Origin: Enterovibrio norvegicus DSM 15893 | GTDB taxonomy: Bacteria; Pseudomonadota; Gammaproteobacteria; Enterobacterales; Vibrionaceae | DNA length: 64,000 nt | NCBI RefSeq assembly: GCF_900115495.1 | Contig: NZ_FOWR01000005.1 | Span: 124,001 to 188,000 of the forward strand | Direction of reading: 5' to 3' | In this document: positions 1 through 9,153 of the stretch, piece after piece | Layout: the number at the start of each line of letters is the position of its first letter | Position numbering within the stretch: position 1 is the first letter of the stretch | Position numbers and translations under genes: made by a program | The notes under the pieces: model-generated | The model's input: the letters and a program-made list of their open reading frames with translations, nothing else | Databases searched by the model: none | What the model was told of the DNA's origin: nothing

Positions 1-1911
1 GTTCAACCAGTCTCTCTCAGAATAAGGGTGCGTTGGTTCGATTGGGTGGTCTCGATAGAAGCCAAGCGCGCCCAATTTCATGAACGAAGCCAAACTCGTA
101 AAGCCGTGGTTGACGGACATCCAATAAACGATCCTTGAGACGATATCGACCAGTTCTTCAATCGATCTAGCCTCATCAGGGAAACCTCTAACACGACCAT
201 CGTGTGTGGTTTCATACAAGAATGCTTGTAGTTCTGTATCGTTAGTCACATCTTGATCAGAGTGATAGTAGAGGCGAAGGTAGCCATCAACCCATTCCTT
301 GATGATTGGCATTAAGCGGTTATCGTCATGTTGGGGATAATCACCAATTTGTGCGAATGAAGGGTCATTCATGCGATCAAATGGCGTGCTTTGCTCAAAG
401 AAATGATATTGGTCTTTTCTTCGTACTGTGGCATTCACAAATGTCACACTGCTGAAACCAGATAAGCGCTGAATTGCCCCCGTCAACAATCCGTTGTAAG
501 GGTTGTTGTAAACGATGTCTGGCCCAACAAGCGGCGCACCCACTTCAAAAATCCCGGTGTGGTTATTGGTGACCAATGCCATCAAATGCGTATCAAGAAG
601 TGCACGCAAAGGGTGTTGATTCGGAATGTTGCGGAAGTAAGCCACAGGTATTGGGCCGAGGTAAACGTGGGTTGATAAGTGGTCTACAACCGCCGCCATG
701 GACGTCATGGTTGTAATGGCATTCTTCGCCATTTGCCATGCCCAATAGTTATCCGCAGGCGTGACTATTTTGGATGGAGGCTGGGTATTCCCGCCATACC
801 CAAAGATGTTTGCGAGCGTCCAACCGATGCCATCCCAAAAAGAATTTCCGATAGGGTGCTGTGTCGGTTGGATGGCGACAGTTTTTAATGTGTTGCTGTT
901 CGTGGGCAGGGCAAACAACGCGATACCAGCATGCAGTCTGGCACCAAAGTTATCCCAATTACGCGCAGCCACGGTTTCTTCTTGGAAATCTTTGAAATCG
1001 AGAATAAATAGCCTTCCTTCCGCCATTGCTTGGTCTAAATCGTCTGCCTCAAACCCAGGCACGCGCTTAAACTTGTCATTGGTCATGGGGAAGTTTTTCA
1101 TGTGGTCTGTGAAGGGTTTTAGATAGTTAAACACCGGTGTTGGTGCTGCTGTCATCAACCAGCCGACCAGATCATCAGAACGGAAGTCATTGTCATAAGG
1201 CGCTTTAGGCCATTGTTTAATCCTTGCATCGTACTCTGGGTGCGATGGACAGAAATCAGGGTAGAAATCGAGTTCCTCAACACTATTACATTTTCGATTG
1301 GGGAAGGTTAATAGGATGGGATCGATGATTTCTATCGAAATCCGCTCAAAATTGTTATCAGCCACACTACTGTAAACAACCGCAAGCAAATCAAGGAATT
1401 TCTGAGCAATGTTCTGAGAAAGAACGATGGCTACAAAGTTTTTACCAAGATAGGCGATGGTGCCTTCAAACAAGCGAACACCAACAAAATCAGCATCAGC
1501 ATCATCAACATTAAAGTTGTATTCTTGTTCTTCCAATCCTCCGCGATATCGCCAATCTTTTGCATTTTGTACGTCATCACATCTGACATTACCGTGAACA
1601 ACTGCGCCGCGTAATTTCGCGTAGTCGAACACGTTATCGAGTTTTGCTTGGACCAGTGCTTGTTGCCTGTCATCTAATGTCGCGTTGTCATATTGAGGTA
1701 AGGAAACGTAAGGGTAAGGGGCGACCTCATTTTCAACACCGCCCAATCCAAGAGGGGGACCACCGTCCTCGATCAGACCAAAGAGATCGAACCCTGCGTA
1801 GCATTGTGGCGTACTTATGAATCGAGCACTTCGCTGAGTGGCAGCGCTATCTGATTGGGGAGTGGGCGCATTAATTAGCGCCCTAAGTTCTTCGATTTTG
1901 TCATCGCTCAT
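1..1911 (-). CDS. Lipoxygenase-like protein, 3' end cut by window edge
   Basis: The frame is open from an ATG at 1911 (AAGGA eight bases upstream) to base 1, giving 637 residues with no stop; the C-terminus lies outside the window. Lipoxygenase hallmarks are visible: a WQMAKN segment, then DHLSTHVYL and NQHPLRALL in the usual order (about residues 390-440), followed by NNHTGIFEVG. There is no PLAT domain and no obvious signal peptide. Lipoxygenases dioxygenate polyunsaturated fatty acids with a non-haem iron held by an H-x4-H pair, an H-x3-N pair and the C-terminal carboxylate. Here the first pair reads H-x3-H (HLSTH) and the second region reads WMSVNHG near residue 603, so the ligand pattern is not canonical. 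Activity is therefore uncertain. The gene is divergent from the cytochrome gene at 2864 and has no operon partner in view. Confidence 0.8.
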   Translation of the reverse strand, partial: MSDDKIEELRALINAPTPQSDSAATQRSARFISTPQCYAGFDLFGLIEDGGPPLGLGGVENEVAPYPYVSLPQYDNATLDDRQQALVQAKLDNVFDYAKLRGAVVHGNVRCDDVQNAKDWRYRGGLEEQEYNFNVDDADADFVGVRLFEGTIAYLGKNFVAIVLSQNIAQKFLDLLAVVYSSVADNNFERISIEIIDPILLTFPNRKCNSVEELDFYPDFCPSHPEYDARIKQWPKAPYDNDFRSDDLVGWLMTAAPTPVFNYLKPFTDHMKNFPMTNDKFKRVPGFEADDLDQAMAEGRLFILDFKDFQEETVAARNWDNFGARLHAGIALFALPTNSNTLKTVAIQPTQHPIGNSFWDGIGWTLANIFGYGGNTQPPSKIVTPADNYWAWQMAKNAITTMTSMAAVVDHLSTHVYLGPIPVAYFRNIPNQHPLRALLDTHLMALVTNNHTGIFEVGAPLVGPDIVYNNPYNGLLTGAIQRLSGFSSVTFVNATVRRKDQYHFFEQSTPFDRMNDPSFAQIGDYPQHDDNRLMPIIKEWVDGYLRLYYHSDQDVTNDTELQAFLYETTHDGRVRGFPDEARSIEELVDIVSRIVYWMSVNHGFTSLASFMKLGALGFYRDHPIEPTHPYSERDWLN

Positions 1912-2863
1912 CGTTTCGTTCCTTCATCACGGGTGGATACGTCACTTGGCTGAGTAGGTCAACGTAACGTTAATGTCCTCGTTGGCTATTACTCACTCAG
2001 TCTTCATGAATTACACAAGTACTGCCTTAAAGTTCACGACCACGTGCTTGCTGAAATGTAGGTGTCTACTTGCTCTTAACACGTAGACGAGAATGTAGAG
2101 ACACAATCACGTAGAAGCATGGATATTTTTGATTGCAATCAGCACTCAAAAATCACTCAGTAACCATATCAAGCAAAAAAAGAAAGGGTTTATCCGAACA
2201 CGAATAAGACTTGTCTTAACATTCCTTTCTGGCAAAGCGCACCATTAAAAGTGTAAAAATACCTGACAAATATGCCGTCTTTTTTATGAGAATTGATACG
2301 AGTGGCAACGTAATCTCGCAGTGTGACCGGACAGCACTAGGCCATTTGACTGAATCGATTTGGGGCTGGTGTATAGTTGGCCGCTTGAATGGATGACTGA
2401 TTTATTAGATCACCAGTCTGAATATGTGGATATAGAAGTTAAAAAGTATGGCAATTTGCAATTTGTATGTGTGGAAAATAATCGTCAGGGCTGATGAGTG
2501 TATTGAAATGCATATTATGGATGGTAACGTGTAAGCATTCTTTCGCATATGAATATGAGATTTAATTTATATATAAAACACGTTTCATCTTCACGCTTAA
2601 TACCGCATGATTAATTTCTCATTTATGCGCTAGATCAACGTAAACATCTTTCAGCCTTTGAATTTAGTCCTATACTCGATTTACGATGGTGTGTCATTTA
2701 AACCTTTCTTAGTCAATGAGTTGAGAGTTTAGTGATGTATCTTCTGACTTACCCCTTCAATATTTGAAATGACCTGTGTTTTTTCATGGTGGATGTTTGA
2801 GGCGTAAGGAAAGACAGTATTTAAGTCAAAGATGTGACTCGCAATTAATAAAAAGGGATTCCA
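1912..2863. other. Long divergent intergenic region, no gene found
   Basis: About 950 bases, AT-rich, between the lipoxygenase-like gene and the cytochrome gene. I see no convincing ORF, RNA gene or insertion sequence. Small symmetric elements are present: TAAGAC-TT-GTCTTA at 2205-2218 and the palindrome GATTGCAATC near 2141-2150. The promoters of both flanking genes must lie here, but none stands out. Confidence 0.6.
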
Positions 2864-3685
2864 ATGTTGAGATGTATACTTTTTCTTGTTCTTAGTTGTT
2901 ATTCGTTGGTTGGGTTAGCAGATGATAGAAAGCTGGTGTTTGTATTAAAGCAAGGTGACACGGTTATATTTGATAAAACACTTAAGATAGCTGAGTTGGA
3001 TAAGGCATCGAAAAATCATACGTTGTCCTTTACATCACCTGTTTACCACCAAGATATGGTTTACAACGGTATGGACTTCATTGACGTGGCAACGTTTGCT
3101 GGCATCGACTTTGCTAAAGTTGAAGAAATCAAATTCCATGCACTGGACGGATTCATTGCCACGTGGTCAAAAGGGGTGACTGAAAGCCCATTAGTCGTTG
3201 TCACTGGCGAAGAGGGGAATGAGGCACTGTTTACCGATATCGGAGAAGGTAAACAGGTATTAAACCCAGGCCCATTTTACGTCATGACGACAGAGCCCAG
3301 TGAATACAAGAAGTGGACATGGCCTTTCCAGGTTTACAAAATTGAATTTAACTACGAAAAACCAACATCTGATTACTTCCCTGTTGGCGCAGACGAAGGC
3401 TCAACCGTGATGTCGGGTTACACTACTTTCAATAACCTTTGTATCTCTTGCCACTCTGTCAACTTGGAGGGCGGGGATATTGGTCCTGAACTCAACATTC
3501 CTCAGAACATTACAGAGTATCGAGACACGGAATACTTAATGGCGTTCATTAAAAATCCGAACTCTTACCGTGCTAAGTCTCGTATGTTGATGTTCGACCA
3601 TCTGTCCGACGCCGAGCTTAGCGCTATCATTGATTACCTGACCTTCATGAAAGGTCAAAAAATGATGGATAAGATTGATCAATAA
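2864..3685 (+). CDS. Periplasmic SUOX-like domain / cytochrome c fusion protein
   Basis: 273 residues with an N-terminal signal peptide (hydrophobic to about residue 18, VGLADD). Residues 20-165 resemble the oxidoreductase molybdopterin-binding (SUOX-type) fold, with the usual middle signature FHALDGFIATW and a late KWTWPFQVYKIEF strand. No cysteine is present in that domain, so the molybdenum-ligating Cys of true enzymes is missing. Residues about 185-273 form a class I cytochrome c domain: CISCH binds haem c covalently, and a Met in the SRMLMF stretch is a likely axial ligand. It probably carries electrons in the periplasm; donor and acceptor are unknown. An AAGGGA element precedes the ATG. 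The gene is monocistronic and ends at a bidirectional terminator. Confidence 0.75.
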   Translation: MLRCILFLVLSCYSLVGLADDRKLVFVLKQGDTVIFDKTLKIAELDKASKNHTLSFTSPVYHQDMVYNGMDFIDVATFAGIDFAKVEEIKFHALDGFIATWSKGVTESPLVVVTGEEGNEALFTDIGEGKQVLNPGPFYVMTTEPSEYKKWTWPFQVYKIEFNYEKPTSDYFPVGADEGSTVMSGYTTFNNLCISCHSVNLEGGDIGPELNIPQNITEYRDTEYLMAFIKNPNSYRAKSRMLMFDHLSDAELSAIIDYLTFMKGQKMMDKIDQ

Positions 3686-3746
3686 TGTGCATATTTGCTG
3701 GTGGTAATACAATGCTGTCAGGTGTGCGCGCGTGAGAAAAACATGC

Positions 3747-3777
3747 ACAAAAAAAGGCCCGTAAAGGGCCTTTTTAA
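3747..3777. terminator. Bidirectional rho-independent terminator
   Basis: An AAAGGCCC / GGGCCTTT stem with a five-base loop, flanked by an A-run on the left and a T-run on the right. It can serve the cytochrome gene on the plus strand and the glutaredoxin gene on the minus strand, which converge here. Confidence 0.85.
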
Positions 3778-3779
3778 TG

Positions 3780-4043
3780 CTAGCTGGCAACGTTTTCTTT
3801 TAAATACTCGATAATATCATCGGATTCATACATCCATTCAACTGAGCCATCTGTGCTCTCGATGCGCAAACACGGAACCATGCTTTTGCCACCTTCAGAG
3901 ATGAGGCGATCGCGCGCATCTGAATCTGTACCCACATTCACCAATTTGATGTCGACACCCATGTATGTCATTGCCGCACGTACTTTTAAGCAGTATGGGC
4001 AGTAGTCTTTGTGGTAAAGGCTAAGAAGTTCTAAGTTTGGCAT
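3780..4043 (-). CDS. Glutaredoxin (CPYC dithiol type)
   Basis: 87 residues, the normal size of a small glutaredoxin. The thioredoxin-fold N-terminus LLSLYHKDYCPYCLKVRAAM carries the dithiol active site CPYC at about residues 15-18. The cis-proline region is KSMVPCL, and the C-terminal WMYESDDIIEYL matches the helix seen in glutaredoxins and glutathione S-transferase N-domains. It should reduce protein disulfides and glutathione mixed disulfides in the cytoplasm at the expense of glutathione. The ATG at 4043 follows an AAGGAT element. The gene stands alone, convergent with the cytochrome gene. Which Grx paralogue it is cannot be settled from sequence alone. Confidence 0.85.
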   Translation of the reverse strand: MPNLELLSLYHKDYCPYCLKVRAAMTYMGVDIKLVNVGTDSDARDRLISEGGKSMVPCLRIESTDGSVEWMYESDDIIEYLKENVAS

Positions 4044-4398
4044 GAATAATCCTTATACATCTGAGAGATTGGGTCTAATTGTTTGCGTAAAGTAGACCGC
4101 ACATTCCATAAATCACTTTCATCTTAGTCCTCTTTATACCCTGATCACCATCGCTTTGCGCTGAACAGACAGTTTCTTGATACGTTGAGTGCCTAAATTT
4201 GAGTGTTGCTTAACCGATAGGTGCTTTTTGATGCATGACCTTGGTGGGCTGATGTGTTTTCCGCATCTGCTAATCCTGCGTGTTCTTAGAAAAAAGAGCC
4301 CGTGCAACGCTGAAAAAGACGATGTTTATTCGTACACAAATATCCATGCTTAGCATAAGGCTTGGGAAGTGAAGATAAATCAAGTCGAGGTAATGATA
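4044..4398. other. Intergenic region, no gene found
   Basis: About 355 bases between divergent genes (glutaredoxin and the EEP lipoprotein). It should contain both promoters. I see no ORF with a ribosome-binding site and no strong hairpin. Confidence 0.5.
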
Positions 4399-5742
4399 AT
4401 GAAGATGGGAAAGTGGGGGATTGCATTGCTGTTGAGTGCGTTAACGCTGATGGGCTGCAAAAACGAGGAAGTGACGGTCGCGTCGTTCAATCTTTCCTTT
4501 GATCGTGGATCGTTTGAGCAACTCGTCGATGAAATGAAAACATCGAGGAAGAAGCAAACTGTATTGGTTGATGCGTATGTGAGTGACAAGGATGGCATGA
4601 GCGACGAAGACAGAGAACGTGCAGAGAAAATCATTCAGATCCGTAATGTTGCAGCGATCATTCAAACCTCACGTCCCGATATTCTCATGATGGGTGAGTT
4701 TAACAACGACGGTAACGGCATTAAGCTAAAGGCGTTAAAAGGTTTTCAGAAAAACTACCTGTCTCATGGTCAAAGCCCCAACAGTATTGATGGTGGAGAC
4801 AAGCTAAAACCCATTAAATATCCCTTTAAAGAAACCTACGCCACCAATACCGGCCTGAACAGTGGGCTGGATTTAGACAATAACGGCGAAGCGGGTCAAT
4901 TACCTGGGGATGCATGGGGATTTGGTTTTTATCATGGGCAATATGCATTTGCGTTGATGTCCAAGTTCGATATCGATAAGAAACGTACCCGAACATTTCA
5001 AACCTTTAAATGGAAAAACCTCCAAAATGCAGAGAACCCGAGGGTGGTGAATTGCAATGATCCGAACAACCCCATTCCTGAAGGGTTGGCATGTGGTGAT
5101 GCATGGTATTCCGACCAAGAATGGCAACGCATGCGCCTTTCTTCCAAGAACCACGTTGATGTGCCCATTAAGATTTCAACGCCGTTTGGCGAAGAAGTCG
5201 TGCATTTGTTGCTTTCACACCCCACGCCGCCTGTTTTTGACACAGTGACTGAAAATAACAAATTGCGTAATCGCGATGAAATTCAGTTTTGGATTGATTA
5301 TATCGACAATGCAGACTTCATTTATGACGACAAAGGCAAGGTTGGCGGGCTTTCTAAGAAAGCGCATTTCGTGGTGATGGGCGATCTTAATGCTGATCCT
5401 TTAGAAGGTGACGGATTTCAAGAAACCATCGGTGCATTGTTATCGCATCCCCGCGTGAATCACGATGCGACTGAAGGTGATTTAACCCCCACCAGCACGG
5501 GGGCATTGGAGGCCAATAACACAGGGCAGTACCCTGAGCGTGTTACCAGCACCTTTGGTTTGCGCGTTGATCATGTTATTCCGTCCGCAGGCTTAAACGT
5601 TATTGAATCAGGTGTGTATTGGCCGGCGACGGGTGAAGAAGGGCGTTTGCTGATGAACGACGAGCGGGTAGGACAGTATGGAGATGGTAAGGACATTTCG
5701 TCAGACCACCGTTTAGTCTGGAACGTTGTCGAGCTCTACTAA
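4399..5742 (+). CDS. Endonuclease/exonuclease/phosphatase-family lipoprotein
   Basis: 447 residues from the ATG at 4399, chosen because GAGG lies eight bases upstream; a GTG 30 bases earlier is open but lacks a ribosome-binding site. The N-terminus is a lipoprotein signal with lipobox LMGC, so the mature protein should be anchored to a membrane and act in the envelope. EEP-fold motifs appear in order: VASFNLSF near the start, PDILMMGEFNNDG for the metal-binding Glu, FVVMGDLNADP for the GD-x-N motif, and SSDHRLVW for the catalytic Asp-His at the C-terminus. The family cleaves phosphodiesters or phosphomonoesters (DNases, phytases, sphingomyelinases), so the substrate cannot be named. The long insert at about residues 130-215 suggests a specialised extracellular member. 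It is monocistronic with its own terminator. Confidence 0.75.
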   Translation: MKMGKWGIALLLSALTLMGCKNEEVTVASFNLSFDRGSFEQLVDEMKTSRKKQTVLVDAYVSDKDGMSDEDRERAEKIIQIRNVAAIIQTSRPDILMMGEFNNDGNGIKLKALKGFQKNYLSHGQSPNSIDGGDKLKPIKYPFKETYATNTGLNSGLDLDNNGEAGQLPGDAWGFGFYHGQYAFALMSKFDIDKKRTRTFQTFKWKNLQNAENPRVVNCNDPNNPIPEGLACGDAWYSDQEWQRMRLSSKNHVDVPIKISTPFGEEVVHLLLSHPTPPVFDTVTENNKLRNRDEIQFWIDYIDNADFIYDDKGKVGGLSKKAHFVVMGDLNADPLEGDGFQETIGALLSHPRVNHDATEGDLTPTSTGALEANNTGQYPERVTSTFGLRVDHVIPSAGLNVIESGVYWPATGEEGRLLMNDERVGQYGDGKDISSDHRLVWNVVELY

Positions 5743-5764
5743 ACACGTTTGGGCTATCGATAAA

Positions 5765-5799
5765 AGAAAGAAACCGAGCGTAATGCTCGGTTTCTTTTT
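5765..5799. terminator. Rho-independent terminator
   Basis: GAAACCGAGC / GCTCGGTTTC stem with loop GTAAT, followed by a T-run on the plus strand and with an A-run on the left. It ends the EEP lipoprotein gene and probably also the convergent trhO. Confidence 0.85.
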
Positions 5800-5834
5800 A
5801 ATGTTTATTGGCTAACCAATACTGCGAATGCGCG

Positions 5835-6815
5835 TTATTTTCTCGCGCGTTGTTGTGTTTTTAACGCTAACTTTTCTGCGCGGCGCGCCTCTTTTTGTTT
5901 TATTGCATCTGCGCCCACATGCGTTTCACCACGTGCCGCCGCAAGTTGAACCTGCTTTTCTCGCTCACGGAAGTTCGCCAATTGTTCTTCTGTGTGTGTG
6001 CCAAAACACTTCGGACAGCTCACGCCTTGCTCAAACTGCGGCGATTGCTTGTCTTCTTCCGTAATCGGTAAACGACACGCGTTACACAAACTGTAATCAC
6101 TCTGCTCTAGCTGGTGGTTCACGGCAACGCGGCCATCGAACACGTAGCAGTCGCCATTCCAAAGGCTATTTTCTTCAGGCACGTCTTCAAGGTATTTAAG
6201 TATGCCGCCCTCTAGGTGATACACCTCATCAAACCCTTGCTCTTTCATGTAGGCCGTCGATTTTTCACAACGAATGCCGCCGGTACAAAACATCGCAACT
6301 TTTTTGTGCTTCGTTGGATCCATGTTTTCTTTTACGTAATCTGGAAACTCACGGAACGTTTCTGTGTTTGGGTTAACCGCACCTTCAAATGTGCCGAGTT
6401 CAATCTCGTAGTCATTACGTGTATCCACCACGAAAACCTCAGGATCAGAAATCAGTGCATTCCACTCAGAAGGCTTTACGTAGGTACCGACCACATGACG
6501 AGGATCAATGCCTTCAACGCCCATGGTGACGATTTCTTTTTTCAGTTTGACCTTGGTGCGATTGAACGGTTGTTCATCAGAGAAGGATTCTTTGAAGTTA
6601 ATGCCTGCCAGTCGTGGGTCAGCATTTAAATAAGCGAGTAAGGTATCAATGCTCTCGCGCTTCGCTGCCACTGTGCCATTGATGCCTTCTTGTGCGAGCA
6701 ATAATGTACCTCGAACTTCATGTTCATCCATCAACGCCGTCAGTGGCGCTTGAATGTTTTTATAGTCCTTTAATTCAACAAATTTATACAACGCACAAAT
6801 TACAAACTGACTCAC
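5835..6815 (-). CDS. trhO: tRNA uridine(34) hydroxylase TrhO (rhodanese family)
   Basis: 326 residues from a GTG at 6815, chosen because AGGAA precedes it and because family members begin with the equivalent of [11 protein letters not shown]; the longer open frame upstream is not conserved-looking. The N-terminal domain ([12 protein letters not shown]) is the acylphosphatase-like part. The central rhodanese domain holds the active-site loop [10 protein letters not shown], and the C-terminus has paired cysteines (CNACRLP and CPKCFG) that look metal-binding. TrhO (YceA) makes 5-hydroxyuridine at wobble position 34 of tRNAs using prephenate-independent oxygen chemistry. The basic tail ([17 protein letters not shown]) may contact RNA. 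It is a single gene, convergent with the EEP gene. Confidence 0.93.
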   Translation of the reverse strand: MSQFVICALYKFVELKDYKNIQAPLTALMDEHEVRGTLLLAQEGINGTVAAKRESIDTLLAYLNADPRLAGINFKESFSDEQPFNRTKVKLKKEIVTMGVEGIDPRHVVGTYVKPSEWNALISDPEVFVVDTRNDYEIELGTFEGAVNPNTETFREFPDYVKENMDPTKHKKVAMFCTGGIRCEKSTAYMKEQGFDEVYHLEGGILKYLEDVPEENSLWNGDCYVFDGRVAVNHQLEQSDYSLCNACRLPITEEDKQSPQFEQGVSCPKCFGTHTEEQLANFREREKQVQLAAARGETHVGADAIKQKEARRAEKLALKTQQRARK

Positions 6816-6969
6816 ACGGTTTCCTTTCACTGCAGGTTTAATTAACGAGTAATAGTGTAACTGATGGACGCCACTATAAACATGCAACAAAAGTGTGGTT
6901 ATTACGATACACAAAATCGTAAAGACGTACTCAAGATCTAACGAATAAACATTGCGATGGGTGGGTAAA

Positions 6970-6996
6970 GAAAAGCCGAGACGGACTCGGCTTTGG
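6970..6996 (-). terminator. Rho-independent terminator of the GMC oxidase gene
   Basis: AAAGCCGAG / CTCGGCTTT stem with loop ACGGA. On the minus strand it is followed by TTTTCTTT, placing it just past the stop of the gene at 7022-8698. Confidence 0.8.
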
Positions 6997-7021
6997 TGTG
7001 GTTTAGTCTCTAGGCAAGAAG

Positions 7022-8698
7022 CTAGAAATCTTCTTGAATCACTTTCTCTATGTTTCTTTCCGCCAGTGCCGCAATGGTCAATGAGGGGTTGGCGCCACCC
7101 GTGTTACCAGGAATCAAGGCGCCATCCATGACATACATGTTAGGTAGCCCTTTTACGCGGCCATACATATCTGTTGCTTTGCCAATTTCCATACCACCAA
7201 CAGGGTGAGCACCCGTAAAAATAACATCATCAAATCCCGGCGCGCCCAACCGCTGCCAATTTCTTATGGCCATATTGGTGTTCACTTTTCGCATTGAGTT
7301 CGTTGCATCCGCTTCGAGTGCCTTCGGGTAATGCAAAACAGCGTCGTCTTTTGCGCCATCGTAATAGAAGTATCCACGATTGTTGAAATCCGCAGTGACG
7401 GCTAACGACATGGAAACGCCAACTTCGGCGATGGCAGCATTGGCCCAATTCTCGGCAACAATCGGGCTCTCGCCGTGATCTTTCACGTAGATGGCTGACG
7501 GCGAGGGCGATGCTTGAGGGCCTCCTTGTGGCAGCCCAAACAGTGACTGCCTAAAGGCCATACGGTTTCCGTTATCGCCCCAGTTTTTACCAACAAATTC
7601 ATTGAGCTCAGGGAGCGTGCCTTTTGCTTTAGCACGAACCAGCATACGTGGGGTGTGGTATGCACCTGCCGCCATGATGAGCTTGTCGCAGGTAACGGTT
7701 TTTTGATGAATGATCTCGCCATACGGGTCGTATTTAACAATATCCAGTTCATACAAATCACCATTACGTGAGATTTCTTTCACTTCATGATTATGGTGAA
7801 CCGTCACGTTGCCGGTGGCTTCCGCCATGGGAATGTAGTTCTGATCTAGGCTCTGTTTGCAACCATTACTGTTCCCGAAATTGGTTAGACCTAAGGTGCT
7901 CGAAGGGAGAGAGTGCCCTGTCATTTCTTCTCGAACGACATTCCAATCCCAGTTACCGTCGATTTTGTAAGAGTGATAGCCAGTTTTGGCGGCTTCTCTG
8001 TCCCAATCTCGACAGTGTTTAAAGGAAAGGCTGTTGTAGATGTCATTTGGCATTTGGCTGTAATTCAGGACCGACTTCACGCGCGGGTAATAGGTATTCA
8101 CCATTTCGTTAAAGGTAATGTCTGCAGGGAACAGTCGCTCAAAATACGCTTGTTTAGGAACTGCCTTTACGCCGGTATAGATAACAGAGCCGCCGCCCAC
8201 GGCAGTGCCGAGTAAAATATCCGATCCGCCACGGTAGTTTTGGCCCTGACGATCAATGATATCGAGCACGCCACAAAATTTATCAATGCTTTTGGTTTGA
8301 ATGGCATTAAAAAAGGGAAGTTGGTAAGTGAGTGCCGGGAACGTTGTGGTTTCTCGATGCCAAAACATACGGCCATCAGCAATCATGTCGTAAGCAAAGA
8401 TTTTCCGGTGCTTGCTCAACGGCCAGCGGTTACCGCGTTCGATAATGGCGGCTTTGATTCCAGCCTGACCAAGCCTGAGCGCACTCACTGCACCACCAAA
8501 GCCGCTACCAATGATCAAGACAGGATAATGATAAGAGAGCCTTGGCGGCGTATTGAATAATTCAGGCACCAATAATCGATAATTGATCGGAAAGAGGGAA
8601 GTAAGGGCTTTCGTCTCGCGGGAATATAGCGCAACGGCGGCGGCGACTGAAACACCGATGGTGGATTTTACAAATTGCCTTCTTTTTGGGCTTTCCAT
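7022..8698 (-). CDS. Tat-exported GMC oxidoreductase (cholesterol-oxidase-like)
   Basis: 558 residues from the ATG at 8698, which has AAGGAGAAGGAA directly upstream; an earlier in-frame start lacks this. The N-terminus is a twin-arginine signal (KRRQFVKST then a hydrophobic run), so the folded FAD protein is exported. The Rossmann fingerprint is [16 protein letters not shown] at about residues 60-75, followed by [19 protein letters not shown] and the GMC C-terminal block HPVGGMEIG...[23 protein letters not shown], which contains the conserved His and Asn of the active site. The layout resembles class I cholesterol oxidases, which oxidise a sterol hydroxyl and give hydrogen peroxide. The true substrate is not shown by sequence. 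A perfect dyad lies 33 bases upstream. Confidence 0.85.
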   Translation of the reverse strand: MESPKRRQFVKSTIGVSVAAAVALYSRETKALTSLFPINYRLLVPELFNTPPRLSYHYPVLIIGSGFGGAVSALRLGQAGIKAAIIERGNRWPLSKHRKIFAYDMIADGRMFWHRETTTFPALTYQLPFFNAIQTKSIDKFCGVLDIIDRQGQNYRGGSDILLGTAVGGGSVIYTGVKAVPKQAYFERLFPADITFNEMVNTYYPRVKSVLNYSQMPNDIYNSLSFKHCRDWDREAAKTGYHSYKIDGNWDWNVVREEMTGHSLPSSTLGLTNFGNSNGCKQSLDQNYIPMAEATGNVTVHHNHEVKEISRNGDLYELDIVKYDPYGEIIHQKTVTCDKLIMAAGAYHTPRMLVRAKAKGTLPELNEFVGKNWGDNGNRMAFRQSLFGLPQGGPQASPSPSAIYVKDHGESPIVAENWANAAIAEVGVSMSLAVTADFNNRGYFYYDGAKDDAVLHYPKALEADATNSMRKVNTNMAIRNWQRLGAPGFDDVIFTGAHPVGGMEIGKATDMYGRVKGLPNMYVMDGALIPGNTGGANPSLTIAALAERNIEKVIQEDF

Positions 8699-8730
8699 TT
8701 CCTTCTCCTTGATCCGTTTACAACGCAAAA

Positions 8731-8748
8731 TGTATGACGTGACATACA
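8731..8748. promoter_or_regulatory. Candidate operator upstream of the GMC oxidase
   Basis: A perfect dyad, TGTATG-ACGTGA-CATACA, with six-base arms and a six-base spacer, 33 bases upstream of the oxidase ATG. Its size and position fit a dimeric repressor site, for example TetR-type, but the cognate regulator is not next to it. Confidence 0.45.
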
Positions 8749-9153
8749 GTCAACAGGGCTGACAATAAAAATGGCTGCATAATGAACAGTTTTATATGGA
8801 TAAATTAGAAACTGAAGAAATGAAAAAACCAGGTTCTAACTGGCTAGAATGATATTCACAATTTTTATGTGACTAATGCTCATGGTTGAGAATATGAGCA
8901 AATGTTAATGGACGTTAGACCTTGGTATGAAGGTGTTCACACGCTTTGCGCAGTGGAAGAAAATGAGCCAACCTGTTTTGTCTACGCAGATGCTCATCGT
9001 CGTTTTTCCGTGTAAACAGTGAATGCCTGTTAACCTGACCATAAAACTAAAAAAGTGCTGCTTAGTGAGTAAACAGCACAAAAATACTAACGATTAAATA
9101 GAGCAAAAGTTGAAGCTCATCATCAGAAAAGGCGTTGCATGGGGGATGGAAAG
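8749..9153. other. Intergenic region, no gene found
   Basis: About 400 bases between the oxidase promoter region and the 3' end of the OsmC gene. A reading frame of 18 codons starting near 8796 has no ribosome-binding site. I see nothing else of note. Confidence 0.5.

Noticed and set aside
761-1126. Plus-strand 121-codon frame and neighbours at 679-888 and 1431-1673
   Set aside because: All lie within the continuous minus-strand lipoxygenase-like frame, which has recognisable motifs.
8796-8852. 18-codon plus-strand frame in the oxidase/OsmC gap
   Set aside because: No ribosome-binding site and no sign of a toxin, leader peptide or conserved small protein.
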